From Balanoglossus misakiensis (lineage: Eukaryota > Hemichordata): 64,000 bases of DNA. Positions within the stretch are counted from its first letter, which is position 1, and each line of letters starts with the position of its first letter. Of this stretch, positions 43,044 to 57,060 are shown piece after piece. The stretch covers positions 6,882,001 through 6,946,000 of the forward strand of contig CM082598.2 in the NCBI GenBank assembly GCA_040954595.2. Direction: 5' to 3'. The position numbers and the translations under genes are program-made. A model generated the notes under the pieces. It was not told the DNA's origin, did no database searches, and saw only the letters and a program-made list of their open reading frames with translations.

Positions 43044-44010
43044 TATTAATGACCTCATATTATAATGTTTGTTATGTAGATTTGTCTTCAGAGGCATTCC
43101 ATACATAGACATCTCTGATCTAACGAATGGCTTTATTTTAGGAGGTGTGGCCCCGCTGTATTAAGAAAATGTACAAAAGTGAGTCCATGTCCTGTCACAT
43201 TTTGCTCCGTTTTGTTGTCATTACTCATTTGTATCCGAGTTATCGCTGTTTTTATTATTGTTACAGAGAAATAAAATATTACAATACAAACTAGTATATA
43301 TATTGGTATTAAATATCAAATATGGATGTAAATATCTTGCGCCAATCTTGAAAAAACGCCAGAAAAGTTGTAGTGTGTGCAGAAAATCAGCGCGAATTTT
43401 CCGGAAATTGCCGAGTACGCGCCGTTTTCACTCCATACACCTGTGACGTCACTAGTGGAACACATAAACAAACATGTCTGCCCGTACGGCGCGGTGCCTA
43501 CGGTGGTGCACGATTTTGAAAGTGAAACCGATGACTGTGGCTGCATGACTTGTGATGCCAGAAGTGACAGCGAAGGTGGTGATATTGACCAACTTGTAGA
43601 GGCTATCGTAATGTTTAGCCAATATCATTACACATTTTCTAGAACATCGACACGTCACTATGTTCGAAGTGCTATAGTGCTGCACACCTGAGCATCAATT
43701 ACTTTTCTTGCAGATGTTCTCTTAGTAAATACAGTTTAACTTTTCATGTAATACATACACATTATTCTCTATTTCGTTATGTGGTATTATAAAGTAAGAT
43801 GACAAGATTTCTTGGGTGATGGCTAAAGTATATTCGTCATGTTCTTTCTTCCATTGACATTACAAATAACTTGCTGCACGTTTATACATATGATATCCAT
43901 AAGTCATGTGTCAAAATATTCTATATGACTTTACACGTGCACAAGTTTTGAGGGTGTATTTAACATTAAGGCCCATTGAGGTGAATTTTGTACAGCAGTC
44001 TCAAGTCCTA
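43044..44010. other. No gene supported
   Basis: A 105-codon open frame at 43,377-43,691 has no ATG near its start and no recognised domain, so it is not annotated. TGACGTCA (a CRE palindrome) lies at about 43,445-43,452 in a locally GC-richer patch. Confidence 0.4.
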
Positions 44011-44011
44011 A

Positions 44012-44152
<141 letters not shown>

Positions 44153-44559
44153 TAAATGAACCTCTTATAGCAGTTTTCGTCATTTCGAGAATTTGTTAAA
44201 TTGAAATGACCACAACTTTGTCAAATTTTATGACACTATGCTTGACAACATCTTATGTTTATTTTATTTTGTTAAATTTGATTATTTCTGAAATGAGGTA
44301 AAATCTCTTGTTGAGATTAGCATTCCAATGGCGCTTGGATGAAGACGTGTGCTGGTGAACTGCGCCACCTCAGTCTAATTTGCAAGTCTTTCTACTCGTT
44401 TTCTCAGCCGTTACCCCTTCTAGTAGTCTCATTATTTTATTGGTATTTTAAAAATGTTTTCCTGTTTTTTTTTGTTTACTTTTTTATTTTTATGTTTACT
44501 ATTTGTTGATTGTAATGCTGTATGGCGTACCAGTCATTTCAGTACTTTTACTATTTTAT

Positions 44560-45720
44560 TACCATTACGAGTAGTCAGAATACAGGGATGATGCCGTTAT
44601 GGCGTTAGCCATACACAATATATGTGACAGCTGGGCTGACATAGCTATATAAAATGTTGTAGACACAGTGACGTGACAGGGCCTGAAATTTATGCCTGTC
44701 CTATCACTGCTTGTATAGGATTGTGGACATGGGTTTGAATACAGAACTGTAATATAGTCTCAATGTTTTTTTTTCCTCCAATATACACACAATTATGCCT
44801 GTAGAGGCTACATTGGCCCAATTTTCTAAAATATATCCCTTGAAATACAATAGCTACTCAACATGTCATGATTTACTGTATACTTGTTCGAGCGGTATCC
44901 TTTTGACAGTCAGACCTAGGCAACTCCACTGAAGTCTCTGGATAATGAGTGGACACGCGAACATGATTCGACTATGATTTACACCAAGGCCGAAACGGAG
45001 CAAGGAATCACCATCAATCACCCAACACTCACGCAGGACAGCGATCTGCAGTAGAAAAAATAATGCCAATCGGCATGAAAAAGTAACACTTAAAATTTAC
45101 ATGTCGATACATTTATGAGACGCATGTGCTGAATGGTTCCGTTTCGCCAAAGCTTGAATTGCCCGATTAATAGTTAAAAACATGCGAAATATACCACAGC
45201 CTCTTATGGCAATTCTGAAGCTATCAATATTTGCCAAAAAGCTGTATAAACTGTAGCTCACGATAATTCCTGACTTTATCACAATCTGCTTGAACAGTGT
45301 TTGTTTGTTTGTTACTTGATAGTGGTGGAGTGTTTTTTGCTAACGACTAAACAAATATTCTGAGCTATATATTAAATGTGTTGAGAGGTTTCTGTCAAAG
45401 TCTATACCCGTAAACCAAATAGAACAAGCGGTTTAATCTGCAAGACCCATAGTAAATTGCTTCTGATATGTACCTGTAGATACCAAGCTGAACAGCCAGC
45501 ACGTCAATAAACTTCAAACTTAACCATCAGAATATCAAAAACACCAATACCTAGGGAATAGTCACAGAAACCTTATTAATTGGAGGTCGAACTTATGACT
45601 TTTATAGTGGTCTTGTGTGGGCAGGGATGTCATTTACACTTCCTAACATATACATGAGTGAGTGTGTACGCGCTGATATGAACAACAATTCATTCGATGT
45701 TGGCTAATAGGAACATTAGT
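44560..45720 (+). repeat. Diverged duplicate block (partner at 52.25-53.25 kb)
   Basis: Shared in order with 52,255-53,250: AATATACACACAATTATGCC, CATGATTTACTGT, TTGTTCGAGCGG, ACAGCGATCTGCAGTAG, TGTATAAACTGTAGCTCACG and AATATTCTGAGCTATATATT. A third, weaker relative runs through about 47.6-48.7 kb. No ORF is kept between the copies, so this looks like an old mobile or duplicated non-coding block. Confidence 0.75.
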
Positions 45721-45729
45721 CAAAGTTGA

Positions 45730-47060
45730 AGTTTTAATTAAAATTAATTGCACACTAGACACTGGTACACATGGAGTCTCACTGACTCCAACATGTAATC
45801 AGATGCAGGTGAAGGCCATACTCTATTGATAGGAGCAATAAAATTGACTTTTCATGACAACTGGTCAATGTTTGCCTGAAAGTGTTTGCCAACGTGGGTC
45901 TTATTCTGCTGTTCTTATCAGTGCGTGTATTGCAGGTCATGTGTCAATTGCCATTCTTCAAATATATCTCGCCTCACAAATTCTATAGATTTGAGAGCCT
46001 CTTCAGTTCCCCCTTTTTGCTGAATTTTATCGCCCCCCATTTGTTTTTCTAATATCTCCAAATTCCGGAGATGCCCCTCCCCCGACGTTGATACATTCCA
46101 ATCACTTATATGCACAGTTTACTGCAGGGGTATTTAGTGTGCGTAAAGGTACAATAGTAAACGTTTAGGTTTTAAAAAAAAACATGAGTGCAGTTGAGCG
46201 GTGCTGGTAACAATTACGCACGAGGCACTGGTACACACGGAGTCTCACTGACTCCAACACGTAATCAGATGCAGGTGAATGCCATTCTCTATAACAGCAA
46301 TAAATTATCCGATAGTTTTATGACAGCTGGTGCATGTTTGCCTTAAAGTGTTTGCCAACGCGGGTCTTATACTGCCGTTCTTATCAGTGCGTGTATTGTG
46401 GGTCATGTGTCAATTGCCATTCTTCAAACATGTCTAACCTCACAAATTCTGTAGATTTGAGAGCCTTTTCAGTTCCACCTTTGTGCTGAATTTTATCGTC
46501 CCCGTTTGTTTTTTGTAATATCTCCAAATTCCGAAGATGCCCCTCCCCCCGACGCTATACATTCCAAACACATATATGCCCAGTTTACTGCAGGGGAATT
46601 TAGTGTGCGTAATAGTACAATAGTAAACGTTGAAGTTTTAATAAAAATATGAGTGCAGTTGAGCGGTGCTGATAATAATTACGCACTAGACACTGGTACA
46701 CACGGAGTCTCACTGACTCCAACATGTGATCAGATGCAGGTGAAGGCCATACTCTATTGATAGGAGCAATAACATTGACTTTTCATGACAACTGGTCAAT
46801 GTTTGCCTAAAAGTGTTTGCCAACGTGGGTCTTATCCTGCTGTTCTTATCAGTGCGTGTATTGCGGGTCATGTGTCAATTGCCATTCTTCAAATATGTCT
46901 CGCCTCACAAATTCTACAGAGTTGAGAGCCTCTTCAGTTCCCCCTTTGTGCTGAATTTTATCCCCCCCCCCATTTGTTTTTCTAGTATCTCAAAATTCCT
47001 AAGATACCCCTCCCCCGCGATGCTAATACATTCCAAACACATAAATGCACAAAAGAATGG
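45730..47060 (+). repeat. 466-bp tandem repeat, three units
   Basis: GGAGTCTCACTGACTCC recurs at 45,773, 46,239 and 46,704, each followed by a GTGTTTGCCAACG plus GGGTCATGTGTCAATTGCCA-type block and a CCCCTCCCCC stretch. Diverged single copies are at about 48,840-49,200 and 53,330-53,560. Confidence 0.88.
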
Positions 47061-49792
47061 ACAGTTTGCATTACAAGACAGCTAATAAATGTTATATACT
47101 TGCATTTTATAGAAAAGAAAAAAAAATCAAACTTAAACTTTATACCAGTATTGATTACAGCAGTGGTATTTTGTGTGCGTAAATGTAAATGATGATGGTG
47201 GCTGCCAAAAGGAAATTCTCAGTTAACATCCTGAACATCTAAAATATTATTGTAATGAATGATTATTGCAATTGATGGACGTGTTTGCTTTATTTTTGTT
47301 TTAAAAGAACAATTTCACAGTGCATCGCGACACGTTTTGTTTGTACGTTGCAAAGCGGTGGACTCTTACAGAAAGTTCCATTAATGTTCCATAATCAATC
47401 AACTGCAATTTCTTTACTCGATAGAAAATTTACCGAAATTCGGTGTACTTTGTCCGTGGCCATGCACACACGCGATGCTGTAGACAGTGCAGTGTGTCCT
47501 CGATGTAATGTACTGTGGAACATATGTGTACTCAAACTCATAGAAACACTTAACGAGTTAGGATTTACTGTTGTACTGCTTTACTGTGGTTTTCATGAAA
47601 GATTAACGGAGCAGCTAAAAAGCCAAATCATTATCAATCATGCAACATTCACGTAAGACAGCGATCTGCATTAGAAATAGAAGAGTACTCGACTAGTAAC
47701 GGTTTAATTTATATGTGAACACATTTGTGAGACGTACGTTCTGATTGGCTCCTTTTCTTCAACTCTGGAACTGGCTGAATAATTCTAAACATATGAAATA
47801 AGATGACATAACTTCATGACCTCTGCGCGCGATCTGTGCCGTAGAGAAGTTATTTTCACTCAATTATTCTGCAGTATTTTCACTTGCAACGCTCGTGAAG
47901 TACTACGTCAGAATACACCGCATCATTCAAAACAACTTCTGTATGGTAGAGATTGCACGCAGAGGTCACGGAGTTTTGTTATTATTGAATATGTTTTCAC
48001 AGACTTGACATAAATCGAAGTTTCGATCGCGGCGTTTTGATTTTTAACATAGTGATACGCCAGACTATGCGGTCTTTGTTATGCAAAGTAGAATCATGTC
48101 GGGTCATTTCATCAGTGGTTTAGCTGAGGTCGCGAGATCTCATCGGTAAATTTTGAAAACTTTGGCGATAACGAGAGATTTTCGTAATTTTCGAGGTTGC
48201 AAAACATCCTGACAACCAAATGTTCTGTTACTCTGACAAAAGATGGAAAATGTAATAAAAATACGTGCGAGAACGGGGGAATAGTTTACGCCAATGTGTT
48301 GAATGCAAAATAGCCGTATGAATTCTAACTCCTCACTCGCGATCTGGTGGAGAAATGTTTGTATGCGACAGTACTTATTAATTGTGTGTTTTACTGGTGG
48401 AATATTTCTCTACCAACTAAACAAACATTCTCTGCTATATATTAAATATGTTGAGTGGTTTTGGTATGCCATAAAGCCAATATAATAAATAGTACGTGTA
48501 TGTAATCTTTAAGACCCAAACTTAAAATTCTTCTGATTACAAACTGAATAGATTGTACGTTAGACAATTAATTCCAAAACAAATCAACGGATCGGAATAT
48601 CTACAACAACAATTATTGATGTGCATATAGTCCCAAACAACCTAGCTGGAAGGTCGAATTTATGAATACATTTTGTCAATGTGTTGGCACAAATATCTTT
48701 CGTACCACTGAGAGAGCGCTGATAACAGCAATAAAATCAATACAGGCTGACAATTTTATGAACACTGGTCTTGGTTTTTAATAAATCCTGGTCGAAAAGG
48801 ATTAGTGCGAATGAACGGTGATCATAAAAATGCCACAATTAACACTGGCACACGTGGAGTCTCACCGACTCCAAATGTAGTCAGATGCAGGTGTTAATGA
48901 ATGTCTTTCTCTACGGTAATAATAACTGCAAGCACTTGCCAAGGAAACGGTTATCTACATTGCATGTGTTAGGGCGATGAGTCTGATTGACTCGGTAGCG
49001 ACAAGGGGGAGGATAACAGTAGTACAGGGATGGAAATCCAAACTTGAGCTGACCTGTCTAAACTGTTTGTCAACGCGAGTCTTATACTTGTTCTTATCAA
49101 TGTGTTTGTTATGGTTCATGTGTCATTTGCCCTTTTTCAACACGTTTCAGCTCACAAATTATACATTGATGTTGATTTTTTTTAGTTTATAACTTTATCT
49201 CAGTCTCCATGTTTTTTGTTATCTCATGCATGTCCCTCTACGATAATACAGTCCACAAGATATATTTCTACGCGAATTGACAATTAACATTGTCAGGTAA
49301 CTGATGGGAATAACAGGTCGTACTGTTTATGTTATAGAGAGGGGAAATCAGACTTACAAAACTTTAGATGTTTATTTTTATCTGGACGGCCTCTGTTTTA
49401 TTGAGTGTCCAAAATCAAACATTACTTGCAATAAATGGTGTCGAGTGGTTTTGGTTGAATTCCATTTGTGCCAGCCAGTTGTGGCATGCAAAGCGGCGAT
49501 GTTATTAGTGCGGTTCCTTTAAAGTTGTTTGCTTTGTCATTGAGCGAGTTTTATGGCCGTGTTTGCAGGTCGACGTCCAGTGGATTTGGCGGCGTGCCAT
49601 TCAGAAATCAGTGTTTAGTGTATCGAGTGCGTGACTACATTTAGCTCATTTAGCAATAATTAGTTTGTTAAATTTTTACGAAGTTTGAAATGATGCCACA
49701 AGCCTTCTTTAATGTATTCGACATAATAAAGCGAAGACGTAGGTTGGCAAGGGGAAATTCTTAATTAATATCCTGAACATCTAAACCATATT
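47061..49792. other. Diverged repeat DNA, no gene supported
   Basis: Contains weak relatives of the 44.6-kb block and one 466-bp-type unit. A 123-codon frame at 47,285-47,656 has no ATG at its start and ends in a repeat-family sequence, so it is not called. Confidence 0.5.
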
Positions 49793-50233
49793 TTAAACGG
49801 GCTAATGTCTCTCTCTCGCTGCTCTTTTTTCATATATTATGTTTGATACAAGACACCGTTTTCTAAATGTGGAAACAAGGTGAATCAATATATGTTCAAC
49901 CACACACAACTTTCATGCCATTTGTAGGATTTGAGAGTAAAATCTCACCAAAATGAATAAATGGTAAACACCGATTATTCATTTTGGCAAGTTTTTCACT
50001 CTCGTGTCTACAAGTGGGATGGAAGTTGCATGTGGTTGAACGTTGATTGACTATATATCCACATTTAGAATAACATAAACGGTGTCTTGTATCAAACATA
50101 TTTTTTGAAAAGGGGTGCATGTGGTTGAACGTTGATTCACTATATATCCACATTTAGAATAACATAAACAGTGTCTTGTATCAAACATAATTTTTGAAAA
50201 GGGGGCAGCAAGAGAGAGACTTTGTCCCTTTAA
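49793..50233. mobile_element. TTAA-flanked MITE, family 2, with duplicated right arm
   Basis: Left end TTAAACGGGCTAATGTCTCT, right end GAGAGACTTTGTCCCTTTAA. The central hairpin matches the 41-kb copy. The right-arm sequence GTTGATTGACTATATATCCA is present twice (50,041 and 50,130), an internal duplication of about 85 bp. Confidence 0.82.
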
Positions 50234-50395
50234 TGAACAATCATTATTCACGATGGGCACGTCCGCTTTACTTTTGTTTGAGAGGAACGTGTACACAGTG
50301 CATGTCGACGTTTTTGCTTACATTGAAAAGTAGTGTTGTCTAAACGAGATCTAATTAATACCTGTTATTTCCTGCCATTTCGATATTACATTATA

Positions 50396-50560
50396 GTGAC
50401 TATTTAAGAGGTATTACACAAAGTTTTACAAATATCGCGTTGCATATTTTTTTCATATTTGGACGAGTTGCACAACAAGGAGTCAAAATATTGTCACATT
50501 ATCAAAATGGAACGCGATATCTGTCAAACATACATCCATGCCTATAAAACAGTATGCTTT
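50396..50560. repeat. Degenerate relative of the 16.9-kb fold-back element
   Basis: GGTATTACACAAAGTTTTAC, then ATCGCG, GGACGAGTTG and later CCATGCCTATAAAACAGTAT follow the order seen at 16,920-17,090, but the arms no longer pair well. Confidence 0.65.
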
Positions 50561-52250
50561 ACGAAACATAGCGCCAAGAGATAATTTATTTCACAGCCAG
50601 AAATTTGTAAATCTAAATATCGCCTCAGGAAAGCAGCAGTATACAAAGCAGCCTTCGTACTGATGATATATTTACATTCAAAATAAAAACTGTTCCACTC
50701 TCTATCTAATTATCTATATTTACAATTATTTGCGCCGGGAAAATTCTCATGAGGTAAAAATGTACCGTTCATCATGGCAAGACTGCAAGCTTTGAACACA
50801 ATATTGCCAATTCTATAACCCGACCATGCAACCCCCCTTTCCACTAGAGTCCCATTTCCCGTGTGTCGCTCGCAAATAAAGGAATGGTTGTCCACCCCTT
50901 GTCCGCACCGCTGTGTAGCGAGTTGCTTCGTGAGGAGTCTGGCTAAGATATGTCAACTTTTAGTAAGCATTGAGCTTTTTACAGAAATAGGCTGGAAACC
51001 ATAAGACCAAAGTCCGTAGTCTGTAGATTTGTGGACTATGCAGCCAGGAATTTATGAGCGACCAGGATCTGAACGTACTGAAAAGCTTACTGTCCGTTTA
51101 CTACAAAACGTGCACGTTGTGGGTTAGTGTTATTGTGATCAATGAGTTTTGAGTCTTTGTGAAATAATCTAGCCTCAATATCTATAACCAAACAAAATTG
51201 CATCTGGTTTCGATATTATACAACACTGTTAGTGTGATGATTTACCACGTTACTTCTCAATAATAGTTCCGGTCACACAGTAAAAGTCCATCTCTTTTTC
51301 CACTAGTTAAAATACTGGCTCATCCTATCTTCTTTTAGAATAATAGCATATTAGTCGATACAGGCGTTGCATGTATGATAAAGATTGGTCCTGAGCAAAG
51401 CCAGTATCCCTCCAATACCCACACTGTCAAAAGCAACAACATCATTTTGGTATTTTAAAACAATCATGCATTTAGAATGAGGTCACCATAGTACTGGGAT
51501 AGATTATGTATGCCATACTTTTATGGTGATGTTATAATTGTAATCTTCGGTGGTGTGGGGTTTGAAGAACGGCAAAGGGAACAGCAGTGTGCATGGTTTC
51601 AGACTCTGACGACTTTATTATGAGTGCAGCCCTGCAGAGCTTGTCGACCTAAGCCCCAGACTGACAAATGTGTCCAGAAAGACTGTGAGGGGAAAACGGA
51701 ACCCATCTTTACATGATAAAAATCAAATATTTAGAAGAAACAGCACATCTTTTGTTCACAAACCAAGCTACCGCTGTTTATAATTGAAGCCCTATCAGAA
51801 AATTGACAGTAAACTTCTGACAAAAGACATGTATATAGTACAAAACAAAGTTAGATAAGTTGGCTTACAAATACCGTCACATTGATTGGATGTTCTTCAC
51901 TAATCGGCCAGAAATTTGTATTTTTCAATTAACCTTAATTGGCGTTTATCCATTTTACGACCTAGTTAAGGTTAAGTTAATTTTTTCAACACACACGTGG
52001 TTATCCACCGGGTGACGAAAAAAAGGGAAGTCCCGGTCCTTCATGACGACATTTTATTTACAATTTTACCCGTTTCACGTATTACCTCTTTCGCTGCTTT
52101 GTTGTAAAGTAAATTTTATGAGCAGCAGGTCCTAGCTTGAGATAAACACCTGTTGAAATACATGCCTGTGATACTTTGTCTGACAATGCGTCTATAAATA
52201 TGGCGATAAAAACGAATGATGACCTCTGTCCCGAAATGAGTTCGTTCAAT
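50561..52250. other. No gene seen
   Basis: About 1.7 kb without recognised exon, RNA gene or repeat structure. Confidence 0.5.
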
Positions 52251-52254
52251 GTGA

Positions 52255-53560
52255 CGCATGTATGGCGCTAGCCTTTCACAATATATGTGCCAGCTTGAAA
52301 TATTGTCACATTACCAAATAGGATCGTGGACAGGGGTTTGAATTCAGAATTGTAATATAGTCTGAATGTTTTTATTTTCCAATATACACACAATTATGCC
52401 TGCAGAGGCTAAATTGACACAATAGACCCCTTGAAATACAATATTGTACTCAATATGTCATGATTTACTGTGTACTTGTTCGAGCGGTGTCCTTTTGACA
52501 GTCAGTCCTTAGCGACTGCACCAAAGTCTCCAGATAATAAAAGGACACGGGCACATGCATTTACACACGTACACTCCTCCACACAGGACAGCGATCTGCA
52601 GTAGCAAAAATATTACCAATCGGCATGGCAAAGTAACACTTAAAATTTACATGTCGTACATTTATGAGACGCACGTTCTTATTGGTTCCATTTGGCCAGC
52701 GCTTGAATTGCCCTATGAATAATTAAAACGCGACAAAAAACAGCCTCTTATGGCAACTCAGAAACTGCTGTGTAACGGGGCCATGGTTGCGACAATATTT
52801 GAGAAAAAGGTGTATAAACTGTAGCTCACGATAATTCCTGACTTTATCGCGATCTGGTTGAAACGTGTTTGTTCGTTTGTTTGTTTGTTACTTGATAGTG
52901 GTGGAGTGTTTTTTGCTAGCGACTAAACAAATATTCTGAGCTATATATTAAGTGTGTTGAGTGGTTTCTGTCAACTTGTATACCCGTAAAGCCATTAGAA
53001 CAAACGGTATTTTATCTGTAATACCCATAGTAAATTCCTTCTGATGTGTACCTGTATATATCAAGCTGAACAGCCAGCACGCCAATAAACTTCAAACTTA
53101 ACCATCAGAATATTAAAAACACCAATACCTAGGGAATAGTCACAGAAACCTTATTAATGGAAGGTCAAAGTTATGAATTTTATAGTGGCCTTGTGTGGGC
53201 AGGGATGTCATTTACACTTCTTTACTTAGTACATGAGTGCGTGTGAACGCGCTGATGTAATAGTAAACGTTTGAGTTTTAATAAAAATAAGTATGAATTA
53301 ACTTGACCGGTGCTGATAACAATTATGCACTGGACACTGGTACACATGGAGTCTCACTGACTCCAATATGTAACAAGACACAGGTGAAGGCCATTCTCTG
53401 TTAATAATAGCAATAAAATTGACCGACAGTTTTATGACAACTGGTCAATGTTTGCATAAAAATGTTTGCCAACGTGGTTCTTATACTCCCTTTCTTATCA
53501 GTACATGTGTTAAGGGTCATGTGTCAATTGCCCTTGCATAAATTCTCAAGAGATGCCACT
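52255..53560 (+). repeat. Second diverged duplicate block
   Basis: Partner of 44.56-45.72 kb followed by one unit of the 466-bp family (GGAGTCTCACTGACTCC at about 53,348). The order block-then-unit is the same in both places, so the two were copied together. Confidence 0.75.
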
Positions 53561-54491
53561 TTTTGCATTATTTTCATGATTTTACTTTTCAGCTTAGATT
53601 GGTCTATCGAAATAAGCTTGCTGATACAAGAACATCTTAGCAATGCCATATTGTGGCTGTATGTTACAACTGATATAATAAACAGTGTCGCGCATGTTTA
53701 ATCGGCCTCCATACAAAGGGTATACACAACTGTGGTATTGTGGTATGCACCACCACGAGATGACAACCGATGCAAATGCAAGTAATGTGCCTTAATGGTG
53801 AGAATTCTAACGGGTAGGGAGATTTTGTTGTTGTTGTTGTTCCTTTATTCCTACTCGAAATGAGAAGATTTCCTCAACACATTAAATTAAACCATAATGT
53901 TTAATGCAAACAATTATGGAATCAAATCGCATGATTAATTTATATTTTCATTTTCTATGGTGTTGATTTGAAATCCAGTCAGAATCTCATTTTCTGTTCC
54001 ACATAGAAAGAAACTATCAGCCTCATTTTACCATAAAGCTCCAGTCTATGTACTACATGTACATGTATTATAGTCGAACAGCCAAGGGCTCATTAACATA
54101 ATTTATACAGTATTCTAATTCAAAATTGTGGTCCGTTGGAGTTCCTCTCACTGTACACAGTAAAATTGTCGTTGAAATTGTGGTCGTTTTTTTCCTTTGA
54201 CTGTGGCGTCAAAACTAAACGGATCAGCGCAATCTTTGCTGGATGAAAGGTTAGTGTAACCCTCTATACTAATAGCTATTCTTCGTGAACTTTTTTGGTG
54301 AAGAATTGATCATTTTTAGACAAGTAAAAATGCCATGTAAATGTAATGTAATGATCACAACTTGATATCCCGAAAGGTTCAAGTGTGTACTATGAACGTA
54401 GAATATTTGGCGATTTTTTGAAAATTGGCCTTTTCTGGGGAAAATGGCAGCCAACTTGTACACTGTGACGTGATGTACAGTGCGTAAAACA

Positions 54492-54606
54492 GTAGTCCTG
54501 CGTACATGTCTGTGTGTTCCCGGCATGACACGGCCTCCACCGGCATTACACGGCCTCAACCGTGGAATGCCGAGAGCACACAGACCTGTACGCAGTACTA
54601 CGTAAA
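54492..54606. repeat. Inverted repeat around a GC-rich centre
   Basis: GTAGTCCTGCGTACATGTCT and CCCGGCAT on the left are answered by ATGCCGAG and AGACCTGTACGCAGTACTAC on the right, about 45-bp imperfect arms. The centre has two CACGGCCTC repeats. Confidence 0.8.
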
Positions 54607-54819
54607 CAGCTGTTCATGTGTACAGCTATAGCATTGATGGACTGTAGAAAGCACATTTGATGAGTTATTTTTACAATGTTAGCAAGTAATTTGTCCAAAA
54701 TGAACAGTCCGTGTTCAGGTTGTTAAGGTCCAATGGAGAAATGTACTCTAAAGTGGGGCAATTTCCGCAGGTATTTAGCTATTAAAAAGTGAACATGAAA
54801 TTGGCATGCCTAATTTTAT

Positions 54820-57060
54820 GTGTATTGTAATACACTTATTTCTATTAAAACTGTAGATGGGTTTAAATTATTCTCAGAAGTATCAGAATGTTTGCTTTCT
54901 GTGGTAAAAATGTTTGAAAACAATAGTGACCATGATACAAGTAGGGAGAATCTTTATCTCCTGTGTGATAAATTGTCAATAGACAAGGCTCAGTTTGATG
55001 GTGTTGCAGCATACCCCTTGTGTCAGTCACATTCTATGATGGCAAAGAGGCAGGCCAATTGTGTATGTTCGTCGTGTTCAACTAGATGTGATAAACGCAC
55101 TGCACGTCGTGTACCTGAACTGTCCTTGTTGCAGAACTTCTATGCTGAATCTGGAACACCATTCATATTAAACGAAAGAAGCATAGTTTGCTTCACATGT
55201 TACAAAACAATTTATGATAACTGTGAAATTACAGTCTGAAATTCAGGCTGGATGTCTGATCTCAAAGGATGACGATTTGCGTGCTGTTGTTGAAAAGTTC
55301 AACAAACTTGTTGATACAGATCTGAATCGACTGAGTTAATCTCAGTTCTTTCTTGTTGCAATTAGTAAAACTATTTGTTACTTAGGTAATAAATTGTTGG
55401 ATAAACATTCCTTACTTTTGCTTGATGTTAAAGATTATTTCTATGAAACCATTGAGAATAATTATAAATTGACAACAGTCAAACTTGAACCATTACACTA
55501 TTATAAGAAAAATAATAGTTGGATATGACAGAGTTAACCCGTGAATTGTATCCTCAACACTTGTCTATTAAGTCATCAAGTAACCGGATATACTCCACTC
55601 TCTTATATCAGTCTGGTGTGGACACCAAAATAGCACTTATCATTCATTGGACGAAAATAGACAACTTACTCTGTCATATAAGCATAACTGGCTACACTTG
55701 AAGACAAAATTAAAAAAAAAAGTAGAATAATACAGACTTCTTTCACATGTTAGATCTGGTAGGGGACAAACTAAATTCTTTAATACAGAAACAAGCTGGT
55801 TTAGAGTTGGATTTTGAGAGATATTGTCACAGCATGTCTGCAAGAGATGATACATTCAAGTTCTGGTGTCCGTTTGTTAAGGAAGACTGCTTTGCATATT
55901 GTTTTCTCCAGGACGCGCGAATGCGCGGGGCGACAATCGCCCCTCCGTGAGTAGCCCACCTGGCCAGTACATGCGCGTCCAAGCCTAGCCTCCATAGCAT
56001 GCACTATCAGTCAAAACACTGGGAAAACGGCCGATATTACTGTGTGCTGGCCTATAAATTTTAACTTCCCACCCCCCAAAACTATGTTGTAGATGACTTT
56101 CACATTCATTTACGTGTAATTTAGCACCAGGGCTGTAGTGTGCAATTGTTGGAACAGCCAAAGAGTTCTGTCTGTACACTGTCTAAATTGAGAGCACACA
56201 CTCTGCACTCAAGTGAACTTGTTGTTATGGCGACTTTTGAAATTGGGTTGGCAGAACGTAACAATGCAAATAAAAAGAACTGCGTTCATGCCATGGCGAT
56301 TATCAAGAATGTATCAGTTTTCCATGACCTCGTTCTCTTACTTAGGAAAGAAAGTCATTCAATATGTACAGAGACTGTTATTTGAGTAGTGTGCCTAGCC
56401 ACAGATGGGGAAGTGTAGGCAGAAATCTGAAGGAATATATACCACTTCAATTTATTTCACTATTATTGGTTTCACAATATAATATTTTGGCAACTAAACT
56501 GAAACTTTTAAAATCAAACAAGAAAATTTTCCCAGGTATATCTGGAGTTTTCCCACTGACTAGAGTACGTGACATTGAATAGAGGTTTGATTAATGTTTT
56601 TACTGGGGAGGTAGCAGACAAACTTGTCCAGGAAGACTTAATGGCCTGTAGGGAAACTGGAACGAATGACTTGATGGCATATGTCTGAGTAAGAATCTTG
56701 TTTCAGCCTAGTACAGGTGCCCCAGTTGCTGGTAAACTGAAAAAAACAAAACAATAAAAACGGAGACAAAAAACAGAATTGTGACAGCATGTTTGAAAAA
56801 GCAAATAACTCACTCCAAGAAAACTAGGGAACCAGTAACATCACTGGAACAGTTTGTCGTCTTTCCAAGAGCAATTGCTCTCTCTGATGGTTCCCCTTAT
56901 AAGAGTCAGAAAAGTAATGTGACCAAGATTCTTGCTCGAAATGGACAAGTATAATATGAAAATTTGTTTCATCAGGGATCGCTTTTTTCCTGCACAATAC
57001 AGAAGGATATCCTGCAATTATTTTTGATACTTCAGTTCTGTTCTTAATCATAATTAGGCA
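54820..57060 (+). pseudogene. Decayed cysteine-rich ORF of unknown family
   Basis: The best-kept part is an open frame from about 54,820 to the TGA at 55,237. It contains a cysteine cluster, NCVCSSCSTRCDKRTARRVP, and later VCFTCYKTIYDNC, which could bind zinc. There is no ATG at its start, so it is truncated or begins within an exon. A second frame continues past it (KLQSEIQAGCLISKDDDLRA and on to about 55,335), and shorter fragments without shared frame follow to about 57 kb. Broken frames, isolation and repeat-rich surroundings suggest the remains of a mobile element protein, but I do not recognise the family. Confidence 0.45.

Noticed and set aside
43377-43691. 105-codon open frame
   Set aside because: No ATG at the start, no recognised domain, and no splice or homologous copy to support it.
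47285-47656. 123-codon open frame
   Set aside because: Begins at TTG, ends inside a repeat-family block, and no protein family is recognised.
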